A DNA stretch of 64,000 nucleotides, taken from assembly GCF_025446935.1 (NCBI RefSeq), contig NZ_JAOEGN010000003.1, forward strand, positions 1-64,000, read 5' to 3'. Shown here one piece after another: positions 1-8,393 of the stretch. The translations under genes and the position numbers were made by a program. The notes beneath the pieces are model-generated. The model saw nothing but the letters and a program-made list of their open reading frames with translations, did not search any database and was not told the origin of the DNA. Numbering within the stretch: position 1 is the stretch's first letter; every line of letters starts with the position of its first letter. The DNA comes from Paracholeplasma vituli. GTDB lineage: Bacteria; Bacillota_I; Bacilli_A; Acholeplasmatales; UBA5453.

Positions 1-891
1 TGCACAGATATTTCGTTAGCAGGCTCAATGAAAGGAATGGATCGTAATTCAAACACAGCATCATCACTTTTATGGGAAGTTGAAAGATTGTTAATCACAT
101 CTAAGGAATCAGAAGAATTGCCTAAATATTTACTTATGGAAAATGTACCTATGCTGGTATCTAAGAAATTCATTCATAGTTTTAATGAGTGGTTATTATT
201 CCTTGAGTCATTGGGTTATAAAAACTATTGGCAACAATTGAATGCTAAAGATTATGGCGTTCCACAAACTAGAAATAGGGTATTCTTAGTGTCAATTATA
301 GATCCCAAATACGAGTTCGAATTTCCAAAAGCATTTCCACTTGAGAAACATCTTATCGATTATCTTGAGCCAGTAGTAGATGAGAAGTATTTCATAAGCG
401 AAGCATTCTTGCTATATTGCACGGATCCAACAGATAGAAATGGGTTCATTAGAGGCAATAGGTTTAAACCACATGACACTACTAAGAGTAGATACGCATT
501 TACCATTACAACAAGAAAAGGGTCAACACCAACAGATAACTATGTTATCGTTCCAGAAGCAACGCTAAAGGGCTATAAAGAAGCTTATTTAGGCGATGGC
601 ATCTATATCAATCGTCCACATCAAAAACGTGGGTGTGTCCAAAAAGGAAAGATTCAAACCATAAAAAGGACAGTCAGTGATTTAGGTGTTATTGTCGAAA
701 GAGATAAAGCGCTTATGATACGTCGAATTACCCCTAGAGAATCACTAAGGTTGATGGGATGGACAGATGATAGAATCGATTTAATAATCGATAAATTCTC
801 AGATGCTAGGCTATACACATTTGCTGGTAATGGTATCGTCATCGATGTACTTTGTGAAATATTCAAGGAATTATTCAAACATGGTATTTAA
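1..891 (+). CDS. Phage DNA cytosine-5 methyltransferase, 5' end outside window
   Basis: C-terminal portion (297 codons visible) of a Dcm-type C5 methyltransferase. The frame is open from base 1 and begins CTDISLAGS, the stretch that normally directly follows the catalytic Pro-Cys motif, so the first methionine at 28 is internal. Visible motifs: ENV-type motif VI (LLMENVP, near nt 136), motif VIII (YGVPQTRNRVF, near nt 253), the PRESLRLMGW block, and motif X (FAGNGIVIDVL) near the C-terminus. It lies 35 nt upstream of the phage replisome organizer, a common place for a phage-encoded MTase that protects phage DNA from host restriction. The catalytic cysteine itself cannot be checked here. Confidence 0.9.
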   Translation, partial: CTDISLAGSMKGMDRNSNTASSLLWEVERLLITSKESEELPKYLLMENVPMLVSKKFIHSFNEWLLFLESLGYKNYWQQLNAKDYGVPQTRNRVFLVSIIDPKYEFEFPKAFPLEKHLIDYLEPVVDEKYFISEAFLLYCTDPTDRNGFIRGNRFKPHDTTKSRYAFTITTRKGSTPTDNYVIVPEATLKGYKEAYLGDGIYINRPHQKRGCVQKGKIQTIKRTVSDLGVIVERDKALMIRRITPRESLRLMGWTDDRIDLIIDKFSDARLYTFAGNGIVIDVLCEIFKELFKHGI

Positions 892-926
892 TCGTGTATT
901 AATCAATTTGGTTCAAGGTGGTATCT

Positions 927-2003
927 ATGAGAAATGATAAAAGAAATGAAATATATTATTGGATTAAACTCCGCCAGGACCTGATGCAATCAAAGGAAAT
1001 GAAGCTGCTAATGCGCCAACCAGATGGTGGTTGGTATTTTAGCATATATGTCTACCTTATCATGTTGTCAATCAACTCCAATGGAAGACTCATCCAAAAA
1101 GTAAATGAGATGGAACTAATTTATGATCTCACAACCATTACCCAGGAACTCATGTTCTTTAAGATTGATACCATTAGAGTTGCGATAGATATGTTGATGA
1201 AAATAGGTTTGCTTTATGAAGATGCATCAAACATTATTTGCATAACAGGATTTGATAAACTAGTCGGTTCAGAAACTGGTTGGGCAGAAGTTAAACGGAA
1301 GCAAAAGGAAAAACAATTGATGGAAGATGGCGTGGAAAAAGTCCACGCTATTGTCCACGGTAATTTCCCCCCAGAGTTAAGAGATAAGAGTATAGAGTAT
1401 AGAGATAAAAAAATAGATATCAAATCAATCGATCAGAATGATAGAAATGATAAATATGATAAATATGATAAAGTCACTTTTTCAAGTGAATCAATTATCA
1501 ATGATTTTCTAGAAAATTTGAAAATCAATCAGTGGCATGAAGAGTTTTCAAAGTCACATGTATTAACAAAATACTTAGTATACTCAAAATACCTTGAAGA
1601 AGGAGATATGGATAATCTATTAGCTACGAATGCTTTCTTTGATAATTATTTAAAAACAACTTATGAGTTTGATGAACTGAAGAAGCATGTTCAGTACTTT
1701 CTATTCCAGTTTAGGAAACTATCCCAAACAGATAAATCAAAGATTAATAACAAACTAGGGTATTTAACAAATGCGATCAAAAAGAATCAACGAAGTATTG
1801 AATGGAGTAACTCATCTGAGTTAAAAGAACTCTTAAAATTAAACGAGACAATCCAGGCAAAACTAAAGAAAGAATCAATTGCGATGTTTCCGGTTGATGA
1901 AGTGAAACAACAACTCTATTGTAAAGAACACTACCTAGTACGTTACAACGAAGAAATGAAGCAGTTAAGACAAACATTTGATAAGAAGTGTTCTGTCAGA
2001 TGA
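927..2003 (+). CDS. Phage replisome organizer / DnaD-like replication protein
   Basis: 358 aa. The N-terminal ~120 residues (IYYWIKLRQD, then GGWYFSIYVYL and SINSNGRL) match the phage replisome-organizer N-terminal winged-helix family that loads helicase at a phage origin. The rest is charged and helical, with a low-complexity DKYDKYDK tract near residue 170. I chose ATG 927 over GTG 918 because AAGGTGG (915-921) is well spaced for 927 and overlaps the GTG. It ends in TGA, evidence for the standard code. No helicase loader or SSB follows; the next genes are accessory cargo. Confidence 0.75.
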   Translation: MRNDKRNEIYYWIKLRQDLMQSKEMKLLMRQPDGGWYFSIYVYLIMLSINSNGRLIQKVNEMELIYDLTTITQELMFFKIDTIRVAIDMLMKIGLLYEDASNIICITGFDKLVGSETGWAEVKRKQKEKQLMEDGVEKVHAIVHGNFPPELRDKSIEYRDKKIDIKSIDQNDRNDKYDKYDKVTFSSESIINDFLENLKINQWHEEFSKSHVLTKYLVYSKYLEEGDMDNLLATNAFFDNYLKTTYEFDELKKHVQYFLFQFRKLSQTDKSKINNKLGYLTNAIKKNQRSIEWSNSSELKELLKLNETIQAKLKKESIAMFPVDEVKQQLYCKEHYLVRYNEEMKQLRQTFDKKCSVR

Positions 2004-2162
2004 GTAGTGAATATTTTATCAGATGTGATGACTTATCTATGATAAAACCGATATTAAGAGTGATTTTTATCAACATTATTTTTGGAGAATAAAAACGTAT
2101 GAGTTTTAATTGATTTCAGTAGAACATATAGTATAATCGTCTGTAATTGGAGGAGTGATTAC

Positions 2163-2663
2163 ATGAATAATTGTAATGGGAGTTTAAATGAAAAACTCGT
2201 TATATCAGCAACCAACTTTGCAAGAAGATTATTGAAAGTAGATGATGCACTATGGGTGTTCATCAACGATGGGGATATGTTTAAGTCAATCAATCATTCT
2301 GGTCTTTTCGAAAAGGAAATGTTTGTAATCCGGTACAATCGTGATTGGCTTAGGACTGCACAAACTGATAGAATTATCAAATGTGCATTCCATGAAACAT
2401 TTCATTCAGTTCAATACTCAGCTGTGATTGGATATGGTATGGGAGTTAAAAATAACCTATTTTCAGATGATGAAATGACGCAAATGATTCATGAATTTAA
2501 AGCGGAAAACTACGATGATTCAAGTGACGAATGGGGTACACACCTAGTTGAACAACAAGCAGAAGGGTTCGCACAAGAACTCTATGAAAAGTTTATTAAC
2601 GAATTCAAAAACATTGAAGTTTTTGTTGATAGATACTATGAAATGTATCCGAATATTGAATAA
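2163..2663 (+). CDS. Small HExxH zincin-like protein (ImmA-like?)
   Basis: 166 aa, start set by GGAGGAG about 7 nt upstream of ATG 2163. Residues ~79-85 read HETFHSV, a zinc-protease HExxH signature. A downstream EQQAEGFAQEL (near residue 133) could supply the third ligand, as in ImmA/IrrE-type and related minimal zincins. There is no signal peptide or membrane helix, so it should be cytoplasmic. It stands alone between the replication gene and the first island repeat, without an adjacent Cro/CI-like gene, so a repressor-cleaving role is only a guess. Confidence 0.5.
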   Translation: MNNCNGSLNEKLVISATNFARRLLKVDDALWVFINDGDMFKSINHSGLFEKEMFVIRYNRDWLRTAQTDRIIKCAFHETFHSVQYSAVIGYGMGVKNNLFSDDEMTQMIHEFKAENYDDSSDEWGTHLVEQQAEGFAQELYEKFINEFKNIEVFVDRYYEMYPNIE

Positions 2664-2938
2664 GTTGAATATTGATGTCTCTGATGATGATGAGTGATCA
2701 TAAACTTTAAGGTGCTTTAATTTTAATTAAAGGTAGAATTACAAGGGCTTTTGTGATACAATTTATCTAATCAATAATGCATGTTTATGATGTCTTAAAT
2801 AGGAAAATTGACACCCTTTTCAACTAGTTGAAAGAGTGGAAAAAAAGTGGAAAAAGCATGAAAAAATCTACTTTGAATTAAATAGCGAACTTACAGAATC
2901 ATTAGTAAAATAAAGTGCTTTGAAATGGAGTGATTTGG
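2664..2938. other. Intergenic region at left edge of the defence-like island
   Basis: 275 nt, AT-rich, no convincing ORF. It contains island repeat copy 1 (2772-2807), then directly a 16-bp perfect palindrome (2818-2833, arms TTTCAACT/AGTTGAAA) that could be an operator for the following restriction-modification operon. TTGACA at 2808-2813 resembles a -35 box, but no good -10 sits 17 nt downstream. Confidence 0.4.
2772..2807 (+). repeat. Island boundary repeat, copy 1
   Basis: A 36-bp imperfect repeat, about 30/36 identical to copy 3 and related to copy 2. It shares a CAATAA start, a GTTTATGA block, GTCTTAAATA and a trailing AGGAAAA. It is in the gap before the fused methyltransferase gene. 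It is not palindromic and not in any gene. Confidence 0.6.
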
Positions 2939-5467
2939 ATGAAATCTATTAAAATAAAAAAACTGAGTGATAAGCCACTAACATATATCAGTCTATTTAG
3001 CAGTGCTGGTGTTGGATGTTTTGGGTTCAAACAAAATGGTTTTGAGTGTATTGCTACTAATGAACTGATTGAAAGAAGATTAAATATTCAAAAAATTAAT
3101 GATAAATGTATTTATAAAACTGGATATATCCAGGGAGATATCACTTCTGTAGAAACCAAGAATCGAATCTTTAATGAAGTTAATTTTTGGAAGAAAAACC
3201 ATGAAATAAGTGAGCCAGATGTTGTTATTGCAACGCCACCATGTCAAGGGATGTCTGTCGCCAACCATAAAAAGTCAAAAAATGAAATTGAAAGAAATTC
3301 ATTAGTAATCGAATCAATTCACGTTGTAAAGGATCTTAAACCTAAAGTTTTTATATTTGAAAACGTAGCAGCGTTCTTAAAAACTGCTTGTATTGAAGAT
3401 GAAACAGTCATGTCGATATCTGATGCAATTGATAAGAACCTTTCTGATGATTATACGATTCAATCTAAAGTCATCAACTTTAAAAACTACGGATCAAACT
3501 CAAGTAGAACTAGAACACTTGTAATAGGAGTGTTAAAGAAATATGTAAATGAGTTTTCTCCTGAAGAGTTGTTTCCAGCATACCAAAAAGAAAAAAATCT
3601 TAAAACAGTAATCGGGCATCTGCCAAAACTTACAAAGATGGGTGAATTTGCAAAAGATGATTTTCTTCATTCTTTCAGAATATATGATGAAAGAATGAGA
3701 CCATGGATTACGGATTTAAAGGAAGGTCAATCAGCTTTTGATAATGTTGATCCACATAAACGTCCTCATCAGGTTTTAGAAGGAATAATTGTGCCAAACA
3801 AAAATAAAAATGGTGATAAATATACTCGTCAATGTTGGGATAAGGTTGCACCATGTATTCATACACGTAATGATCAGTTGGCAAGTCAAAACACAATTCA
3901 CCCTACTGATGATAGGGTATTTAGCATAAGAGAATTAATGAATATAATGGCTATACCCAAAGAATTCAAATGGTTTGAACAGGATTTGAAAACATTAAAC
4001 TCGCTTACTCAGGATGAAAAGTCAAAGTTATTAAAGACACAAGAAATTAATATAAGACAGTCATTAGGTGAAGCTGTGCCAACAGGTGTGTTTTCAAGTA
4101 TTGCGATAAATATTAAAAAAGTATTGACAGGCAATTCTTTAACTTCGAAAGAAATCACAGAATTAATAAAAGATTGGAAATTATTTGAACACCGTAATTT
4201 AATGGATTTCTTAGTAAAGAACCAGCAAAAATACAATGTAAAGACATTGGCTACGATTGCTGAGTATGCTAACGCAGCTCGAGAAAAAAATTCTGCATAT
4301 TATACTGATAAAATGTTGCTACACAATATCTACTCGATACTACCAGTGTTTGAAGGAAAGTCTATAATGCGTGTGTTAGAGCCATCTGTTGGAGTTGGAT
4401 CTTTCTTACCATTAGTTGCTAAAAAATACTCACATATTGAAGAAATTATTGTTGATTGTGTGGATATAAGTGTTGAGTCCATGGAAGTTCTAGAGTTTCT
4501 CATACCACTGTATAATCTAGGCGAAAATGTAAAAATAAATCTGATAGCCAAAGACTATTTAAAACATAAAATTATTGAAAAATATGATTTGGTTATAGGC
4601 AATCCCCCTTTTGGCAAGTTAACAACAAGCAAAAGTGATATAACAAAAGACTATCACAATTTGAAATCAAAAAACCTAGCATCGTATTTTATTGAAAAAA
4701 GTTTAAAATACTCTGATAATGTAGTAATGATTATGCCAAAAAACATATTAAATACATCAGAATTTGATGAAACAAGAAAGTTCATTTCACAGTATAACAT
4801 TAACAATATTGTTGATTTTGGAGAATACGGATTTAAGGGTGTTCTTGTAGAAACAATATGTTTGTCAATTAACACAACACTTAAACCAAGTAAAACTATT
4901 GTTACGTCTTTACCATTGGATATATCTAAAACACAGAATCAATCATATGTAACATCTAATAAGTACCCATATTGGATAATTTATAGAAATGATTATTTCG
5001 ACAACTTTATAAATAATCTTGAGCTGAATGTGTTTGAAGTATTTAGAGATAGACAATTGACTAATTCAAATATGAAATCTTTAGGAAGTGATAAAATTCG
5101 GGTTATTAAATCAAGAAATATCACAGATGATGGTCAAATTATTGATATTGACAATTATGATGCATACATTGATAGAACTGCCTTAAATACTTTTTCAGTT
5201 GCAAAGTATTTGGATGATGATAATGTATATTTAACTCCAAATATGACGTATAAAACCCGTCTAATGAAGAAACCAAAGAATACTGTCGTTAATGGATCTG
5301 TCGCAATTTTAATACCAAAATTCGATAAAAAACTTACGAATGAGGATATGAAATTTTTCTCATCAAATGAGTATAGAGAGTATATGCAGATAGCGAGAAA
5401 TTATCAGACAAGAACATTAAATGTTGATAATAATAGCATATATTTTTACGGAATCAGAAAGGGGTAA
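2939..5467 (+). CDS. Fused m5C + m6A DNA methyltransferase (restriction-modification)
   Basis: 842 aa with two complete catalytic halves. The N-terminal half is a C5-cytosine MTase: motif I FSSAGVGCFG (20-29), catalytic TPPCQG (~100), ENV (~141), and motif X SLGEAVPTGV (~374). The C-terminal half is an amino-MTase of the N6-adenine type: LEPSVGVGSF (~480) for SAM and NPPFGK (~554) as catalytic motif. ATG 2939 is preferred to GTG 2930 because GGAG (2927-2930) is 8 nt upstream of it. The nuclease gene starts 3 nt after the stop. Two base specificities in one chain suggest protection of the two strands of an asymmetric site, as in MnlI-type systems where separate m5C and m6A MTases accompany an HNH nuclease; that link is inference. 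Confidence 0.88.
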   Translation: MKSIKIKKLSDKPLTYISLFSSAGVGCFGFKQNGFECIATNELIERRLNIQKINDKCIYKTGYIQGDITSVETKNRIFNEVNFWKKNHEISEPDVVIATPPCQGMSVANHKKSKNEIERNSLVIESIHVVKDLKPKVFIFENVAAFLKTACIEDETVMSISDAIDKNLSDDYTIQSKVINFKNYGSNSSRTRTLVIGVLKKYVNEFSPEELFPAYQKEKNLKTVIGHLPKLTKMGEFAKDDFLHSFRIYDERMRPWITDLKEGQSAFDNVDPHKRPHQVLEGIIVPNKNKNGDKYTRQCWDKVAPCIHTRNDQLASQNTIHPTDDRVFSIRELMNIMAIPKEFKWFEQDLKTLNSLTQDEKSKLLKTQEINIRQSLGEAVPTGVFSSIAINIKKVLTGNSLTSKEITELIKDWKLFEHRNLMDFLVKNQQKYNVKTLATIAEYANAAREKNSAYYTDKMLLHNIYSILPVFEGKSIMRVLEPSVGVGSFLPLVAKKYSHIEEIIVDCVDISVESMEVLEFLIPLYNLGENVKINLIAKDYLKHKIIEKYDLVIGNPPFGKLTTSKSDITKDYHNLKSKNLASYFIEKSLKYSDNVVMIMPKNILNTSEFDETRKFISQYNINNIVDFGEYGFKGVLVETICLSINTTLKPSKTIVTSLPLDISKTQNQSYVTSNKYPYWIIYRNDYFDNFINNLELNVFEVFRDRQLTNSNMKSLGSDKIRVIKSRNITDDGQIIDIDNYDAYIDRTALNTFSVAKYLDDDNVYLTPNMTYKTRLMKKPKNTVVNGSVAILIPKFDKKLTNEDMKFFSSNEYREYMQIARNYQTRTLNVDNNSIYFYGIRKG

Positions 5468-5470
5468 ATA

Positions 5471-6673
5471 ATGAGACTAATCGATGGAGAACACTTAGAT
5501 ACTTTATTGGGTGAAAGAGATTTTGATATTAGAAAAAGTCATAATGCTCGTTGGATTGATCAAAAATGTACCCCTGATGTCGTAACTATAATTGCAGATT
5601 GTATTTTAGAGTTTTTATCAGATAAAGAAGATGATACGATTTTTACTTCTATGGACATTTGGCATAATGATTATACAGTGCAAAATGTATTGGATATTTT
5701 TAAGAAACCGAGTCCCAAGGAGAAAAGTGCTAGAAATGAGTATGATAAATTTTTCCAACAACCAATGGGGATGTTTTCATATGCAGGAGTTTTAGAAAAA
5801 CACAAAAAAGGAAATAGAAATTTTTATAAACTTAGCGAAAAAGCTTTATTAGAGGAAATATCATTAAGTGAACGTAATGCGTTAAAATTCCTAATCAAAT
5901 ACATCACAAAAGTCTTATGTGACTCAGATATATACTACCTTTTTGAAGAGTTTTTCAGACTTCAAAACAAGGATGCATATAATAATTTAAAACGGGGATT
6001 TACATCTTTTACACAAGCGTTTACACCTATAAATGGCGATACAGAGGTTTGGAGAATTTTCATCAAAGTTATTAATCCACTAGCATATAGCAAAAACTCT
6101 GCAGGTACTGAAAGAGGTATGCTATCTAAAGATTTAATAACTTATGATATGTTAATGTATAATCGAGATAACTTTAGAGACATATATCAACGAAAACCCA
6201 AAGGTATCACTCGTGGGTCACACGTAACCCCATCTTTACCGAGAGCAAAATATATACAGTACTTAACCGATAAAGCAATGAAGAATGTCAAACTTATAAA
6301 TCGCTTTTACAATTTTGGTCTCAGTGAAGTTGCTGGAGATGATGAGCTTGCAACTGAAGCTCACCACATTTTTCCTCGATCTGATTTTCCACAAATTGCT
6401 TATTTTTTAGAAAATTTAATTAATTTAACACCGAATCAACATCGAAACCATGCACATCCAAATGGAAACTATTCTGTAATTGACAGAGAATTTCAAAAGA
6501 TATGCTTAATTGCGAAATTAGGAACCATTAGAAAATCAATTGAGAATAATTGGGGAGATTATGATTTTAATAACTTCTTGTTTGTTGCTGATACTGGTTA
6601 TAGTACAGATATATTTTCTAAAATTGCTACATTTGACTACGATAATGTTATCAGCAAGATCAATTTAATATAA
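5471..6673 (+). CDS. HNH restriction endonuclease partner
   Basis: 400 aa. An HNH (beta-beta-alpha metal) nuclease core lies in the last third: EAHHIFPRS (~296-304), then LINLTPNQHRNHAHP (~315-329), giving the His-His/Asn/His pattern. The first ~250 residues are unassigned and would hold target recognition. It starts 3 nt after the methyltransferase stop, with GGGGT just upstream, so the two are co-translated. The coupling to a dedicated MTase points to a Type II restriction enzyme rather than a homing nuclease. The site is unknown. Confidence 0.75.
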   Translation: MRLIDGEHLDTLLGERDFDIRKSHNARWIDQKCTPDVVTIIADCILEFLSDKEDDTIFTSMDIWHNDYTVQNVLDIFKKPSPKEKSARNEYDKFFQQPMGMFSYAGVLEKHKKGNRNFYKLSEKALLEEISLSERNALKFLIKYITKVLCDSDIYYLFEEFFRLQNKDAYNNLKRGFTSFTQAFTPINGDTEVWRIFIKVINPLAYSKNSAGTERGMLSKDLITYDMLMYNRDNFRDIYQRKPKGITRGSHVTPSLPRAKYIQYLTDKAMKNVKLINRFYNFGLSEVAGDDELATEAHHIFPRSDFPQIAYFLENLINLTPNQHRNHAHPNGNYSVIDREFQKICLIAKLGTIRKSIENNWGDYDFNNFLFVADTGYSTDIFSKIATFDYDNVISKINLI

Positions 6674-6688
6674 GGGAGTGAAATTGAT

Positions 6689-7096
6689 ATGGCAAAACTC
6701 ATTTATACGACTAGAAAATCAATTGTATTTAATAGTTTATCTGAAGTATATGAAACCATTGGAATACTAACATCTGGGAAGTACACCATGTTGAAAATTG
6801 AACAGAATCAATTATCTGGAGCATGGGGGAAAGAGGGGAGGATTATTATTTATAGTAGTCCACATAAATTTCCGAAACCTATTTCAGATCGATATAGTGC
6901 AGGTAATGGGAGAATATTGTACAGAGTAAATAGCAATGCATTCGTTTTAGATATGATTTCGAATCATGGCTTTACCATAGTTCCAATCACGTCAACCGGG
7001 AAAACAGCAAATGTTAATCCTCCATCGTATATTGAAGGTTTATCTTTTGTACCTAGTGCTTATCAAGCAGACTTCACAAGAGGTTATAATAAATAA
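6689..7096 (+). CDS. Unknown protein, third gene of the R-M operon
   Basis: 135 aa, 15 nt after the HNH nuclease with its own GGGAG Shine-Dalgarno, so probably co-transcribed. I do not recognise the family. It is a mixed alpha/beta soluble protein, with no membrane segment, no cysteine cluster and no obvious HTH. Its position could fit a specificity, accessory or controller role, but the sequence does not show which. A 123-nt gap separates it from the next operon. Confidence 0.5.
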   Translation: MAKLIYTTRKSIVFNSLSEVYETIGILTSGKYTMLKIEQNQLSGAWGKEGRIIIYSSPHKFPKPISDRYSAGNGRILYRVNSNAFVLDMISNHGFTIVPITSTGKTANVNPPSYIEGLSFVPSAYQADFTRGYNK

Positions 7097-7219
7097 TCTT
7101 CATAATGAGTATTACGAAGTAAATCTTGTTGATTTGCTTAATCATCATCTTAATTTATATATTCACTTTTATTGAAATTAACGATACAAAGTTATAGCAA
7201 AAACTAGAAAAGAGGAATC

Positions 7220-8182
7220 ATGCATATGAAAAGAGAGAAAAACTTAAAAAGAATCGCTGAACTTTTAGCATGGATTCAAGCTAAAGTTCAATTGTTTAAC
7301 AAATTACATTATCTTGACATTAACATTTCCTCTGAAACCTTTTTTGCGGATCTCCTTAATTTGGTCATGGATCTAAACTTTTCTAATCTTAATCAGCAAA
7401 ATATGAATAATCCTTATGCAGATTTGTATGATCAAATGAATAATATTTATTGTCAAGTTACATCAGAAAAGACATCTGGAAAGATTAAGGAGTCAATTGA
7501 TGGAGTTGAGAGTCTAGTTAGTAGCGATAAAGACTCCAGACTTATTATCTTTTTACTGACAAGTAAACCTAGATTTACAACAGATTTTGTTACTAAAAAA
7601 ATTACATTTTGTAAAGACAATGACATAATAGATATGTCGAAACTTTTGCATATAATAAGTACCAAAGATAATGCTAAAGTATTAATTATCAAGGAATACT
7701 TAGAGCATAATCTTGATGCAATAAATGAAAAAGAGAAGACGATATGTAGTGAAGATGAAACAATTATTCAAATTATAGATTATTTATCTAACACGCAAAC
7801 GTTATCAGATGAAATAGATTCTATTATTGATCCACATGATAAAATTAATAGAAGATTTTCAAGTTATGCCGAATATATTAAGGATGAATATAAAGACTTG
7901 TATGTTGCATATGGAATATCATTGAGTACTGTGTATGGAAGCTTAATCAACGATGAAATAAAGAGAGCAATTCATAACAGGTATTTAAAAACACTAAGTG
8001 TGAAAGCGTTAGAAATATGTCAAAACAATCCAAAAATGGCATTAGATAACTTGGTTATAGAATTAAATAATGTTATTTCATCAAATGGAAGAAATTATGA
8101 TAAAAGTGCTATTAGATTTTATCTGGTGGATCAAATAATAAAATGTAATGTATTTCCAAATGAGGTAAAATATGCAAATTGA
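7220..8182 (+). CDS. SMEK-domain protein of an ABC-three-component (ABC-3C)-like system
   Basis: 320 aa. The N-terminal ~110 residues resemble the SMEK domain: a leading helix (LAWIQAKVQLFNKLHY), SSETFFADLLNLV, then the hallmark CQVTSEKTSGKIKESI (~78-93) with the Ser-x-Lys element. In ABC-3C conflict systems this component is proposed to sense or act on nucleic acid. The C-terminal ~170 residues are unassigned. ATG 7220 or ATG 7226 could be used (AGAGGA at 7210-7215). Its 3' end overlaps the next gene by 11 nt, so translation of the three components is coupled. Confidence 0.68.
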   Translation: MHMKREKNLKRIAELLAWIQAKVQLFNKLHYLDINISSETFFADLLNLVMDLNFSNLNQQNMNNPYADLYDQMNNIYCQVTSEKTSGKIKESIDGVESLVSSDKDSRLIIFLLTSKPRFTTDFVTKKITFCKDNDIIDMSKLLHIISTKDNAKVLIIKEYLEHNLDAINEKEKTICSEDETIIQIIDYLSNTQTLSDEIDSIIDPHDKINRRFSSYAEYIKDEYKDLYVAYGISLSTVYGSLINDEIKRAIHNRYLKTLSVKALEICQNNPKMALDNLVIELNNVISSNGRNYDKSAIRFYLVDQIIKCNVFPNEVKYAN

Positions 8183-8393
8183 CAAGCAAATTGCTGAACA
8201 ATCATCATCCTATGTAGGGTATTTGATTCTAAAGGTTTTGAATAAAAGGCGTGAATGCACGATTTATGATTTATATGATTCTTTAAATAAGAGTATTAAT
8301 CTTTCTAGTAGACAGTTAATGGCAGGAATGATTTTTTTATTTTCTTTAGGCTTATTAGAATTTTCGGAGGCGAAATTATGGTTAATCAAATGA
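8172..8393 (+). CDS. Small middle component of the ABC-3C-like system
   Basis: 73 aa. It overlaps the upstream SMEK gene by 11 nt and the downstream ATPase gene by 16 nt. The pattern (SYVGYLILKVL, TIYDLYDSL, LSSRQLMAGMIFLFSLGLLEF) is that of a minimal winged helix, as expected for the small middle component (MC6-like) that links effector and ATPase in ABC-3C systems. Its identity rests on size, fold pattern and position between the two recognisable partners. Confidence 0.62.
   Translation: MQIDKQIAEQSSSYVGYLILKVLNKRRECTIYDLYDSLNKSINLSSRQLMAGMIFLFSLGLLEFSEAKLWLIK

Noticed and set aside
2808-2836. Sigma-70 promoter at the left island edge
   Set aside because: TTGACA is present, but the -10 position reads AAAGAG; not supportable.
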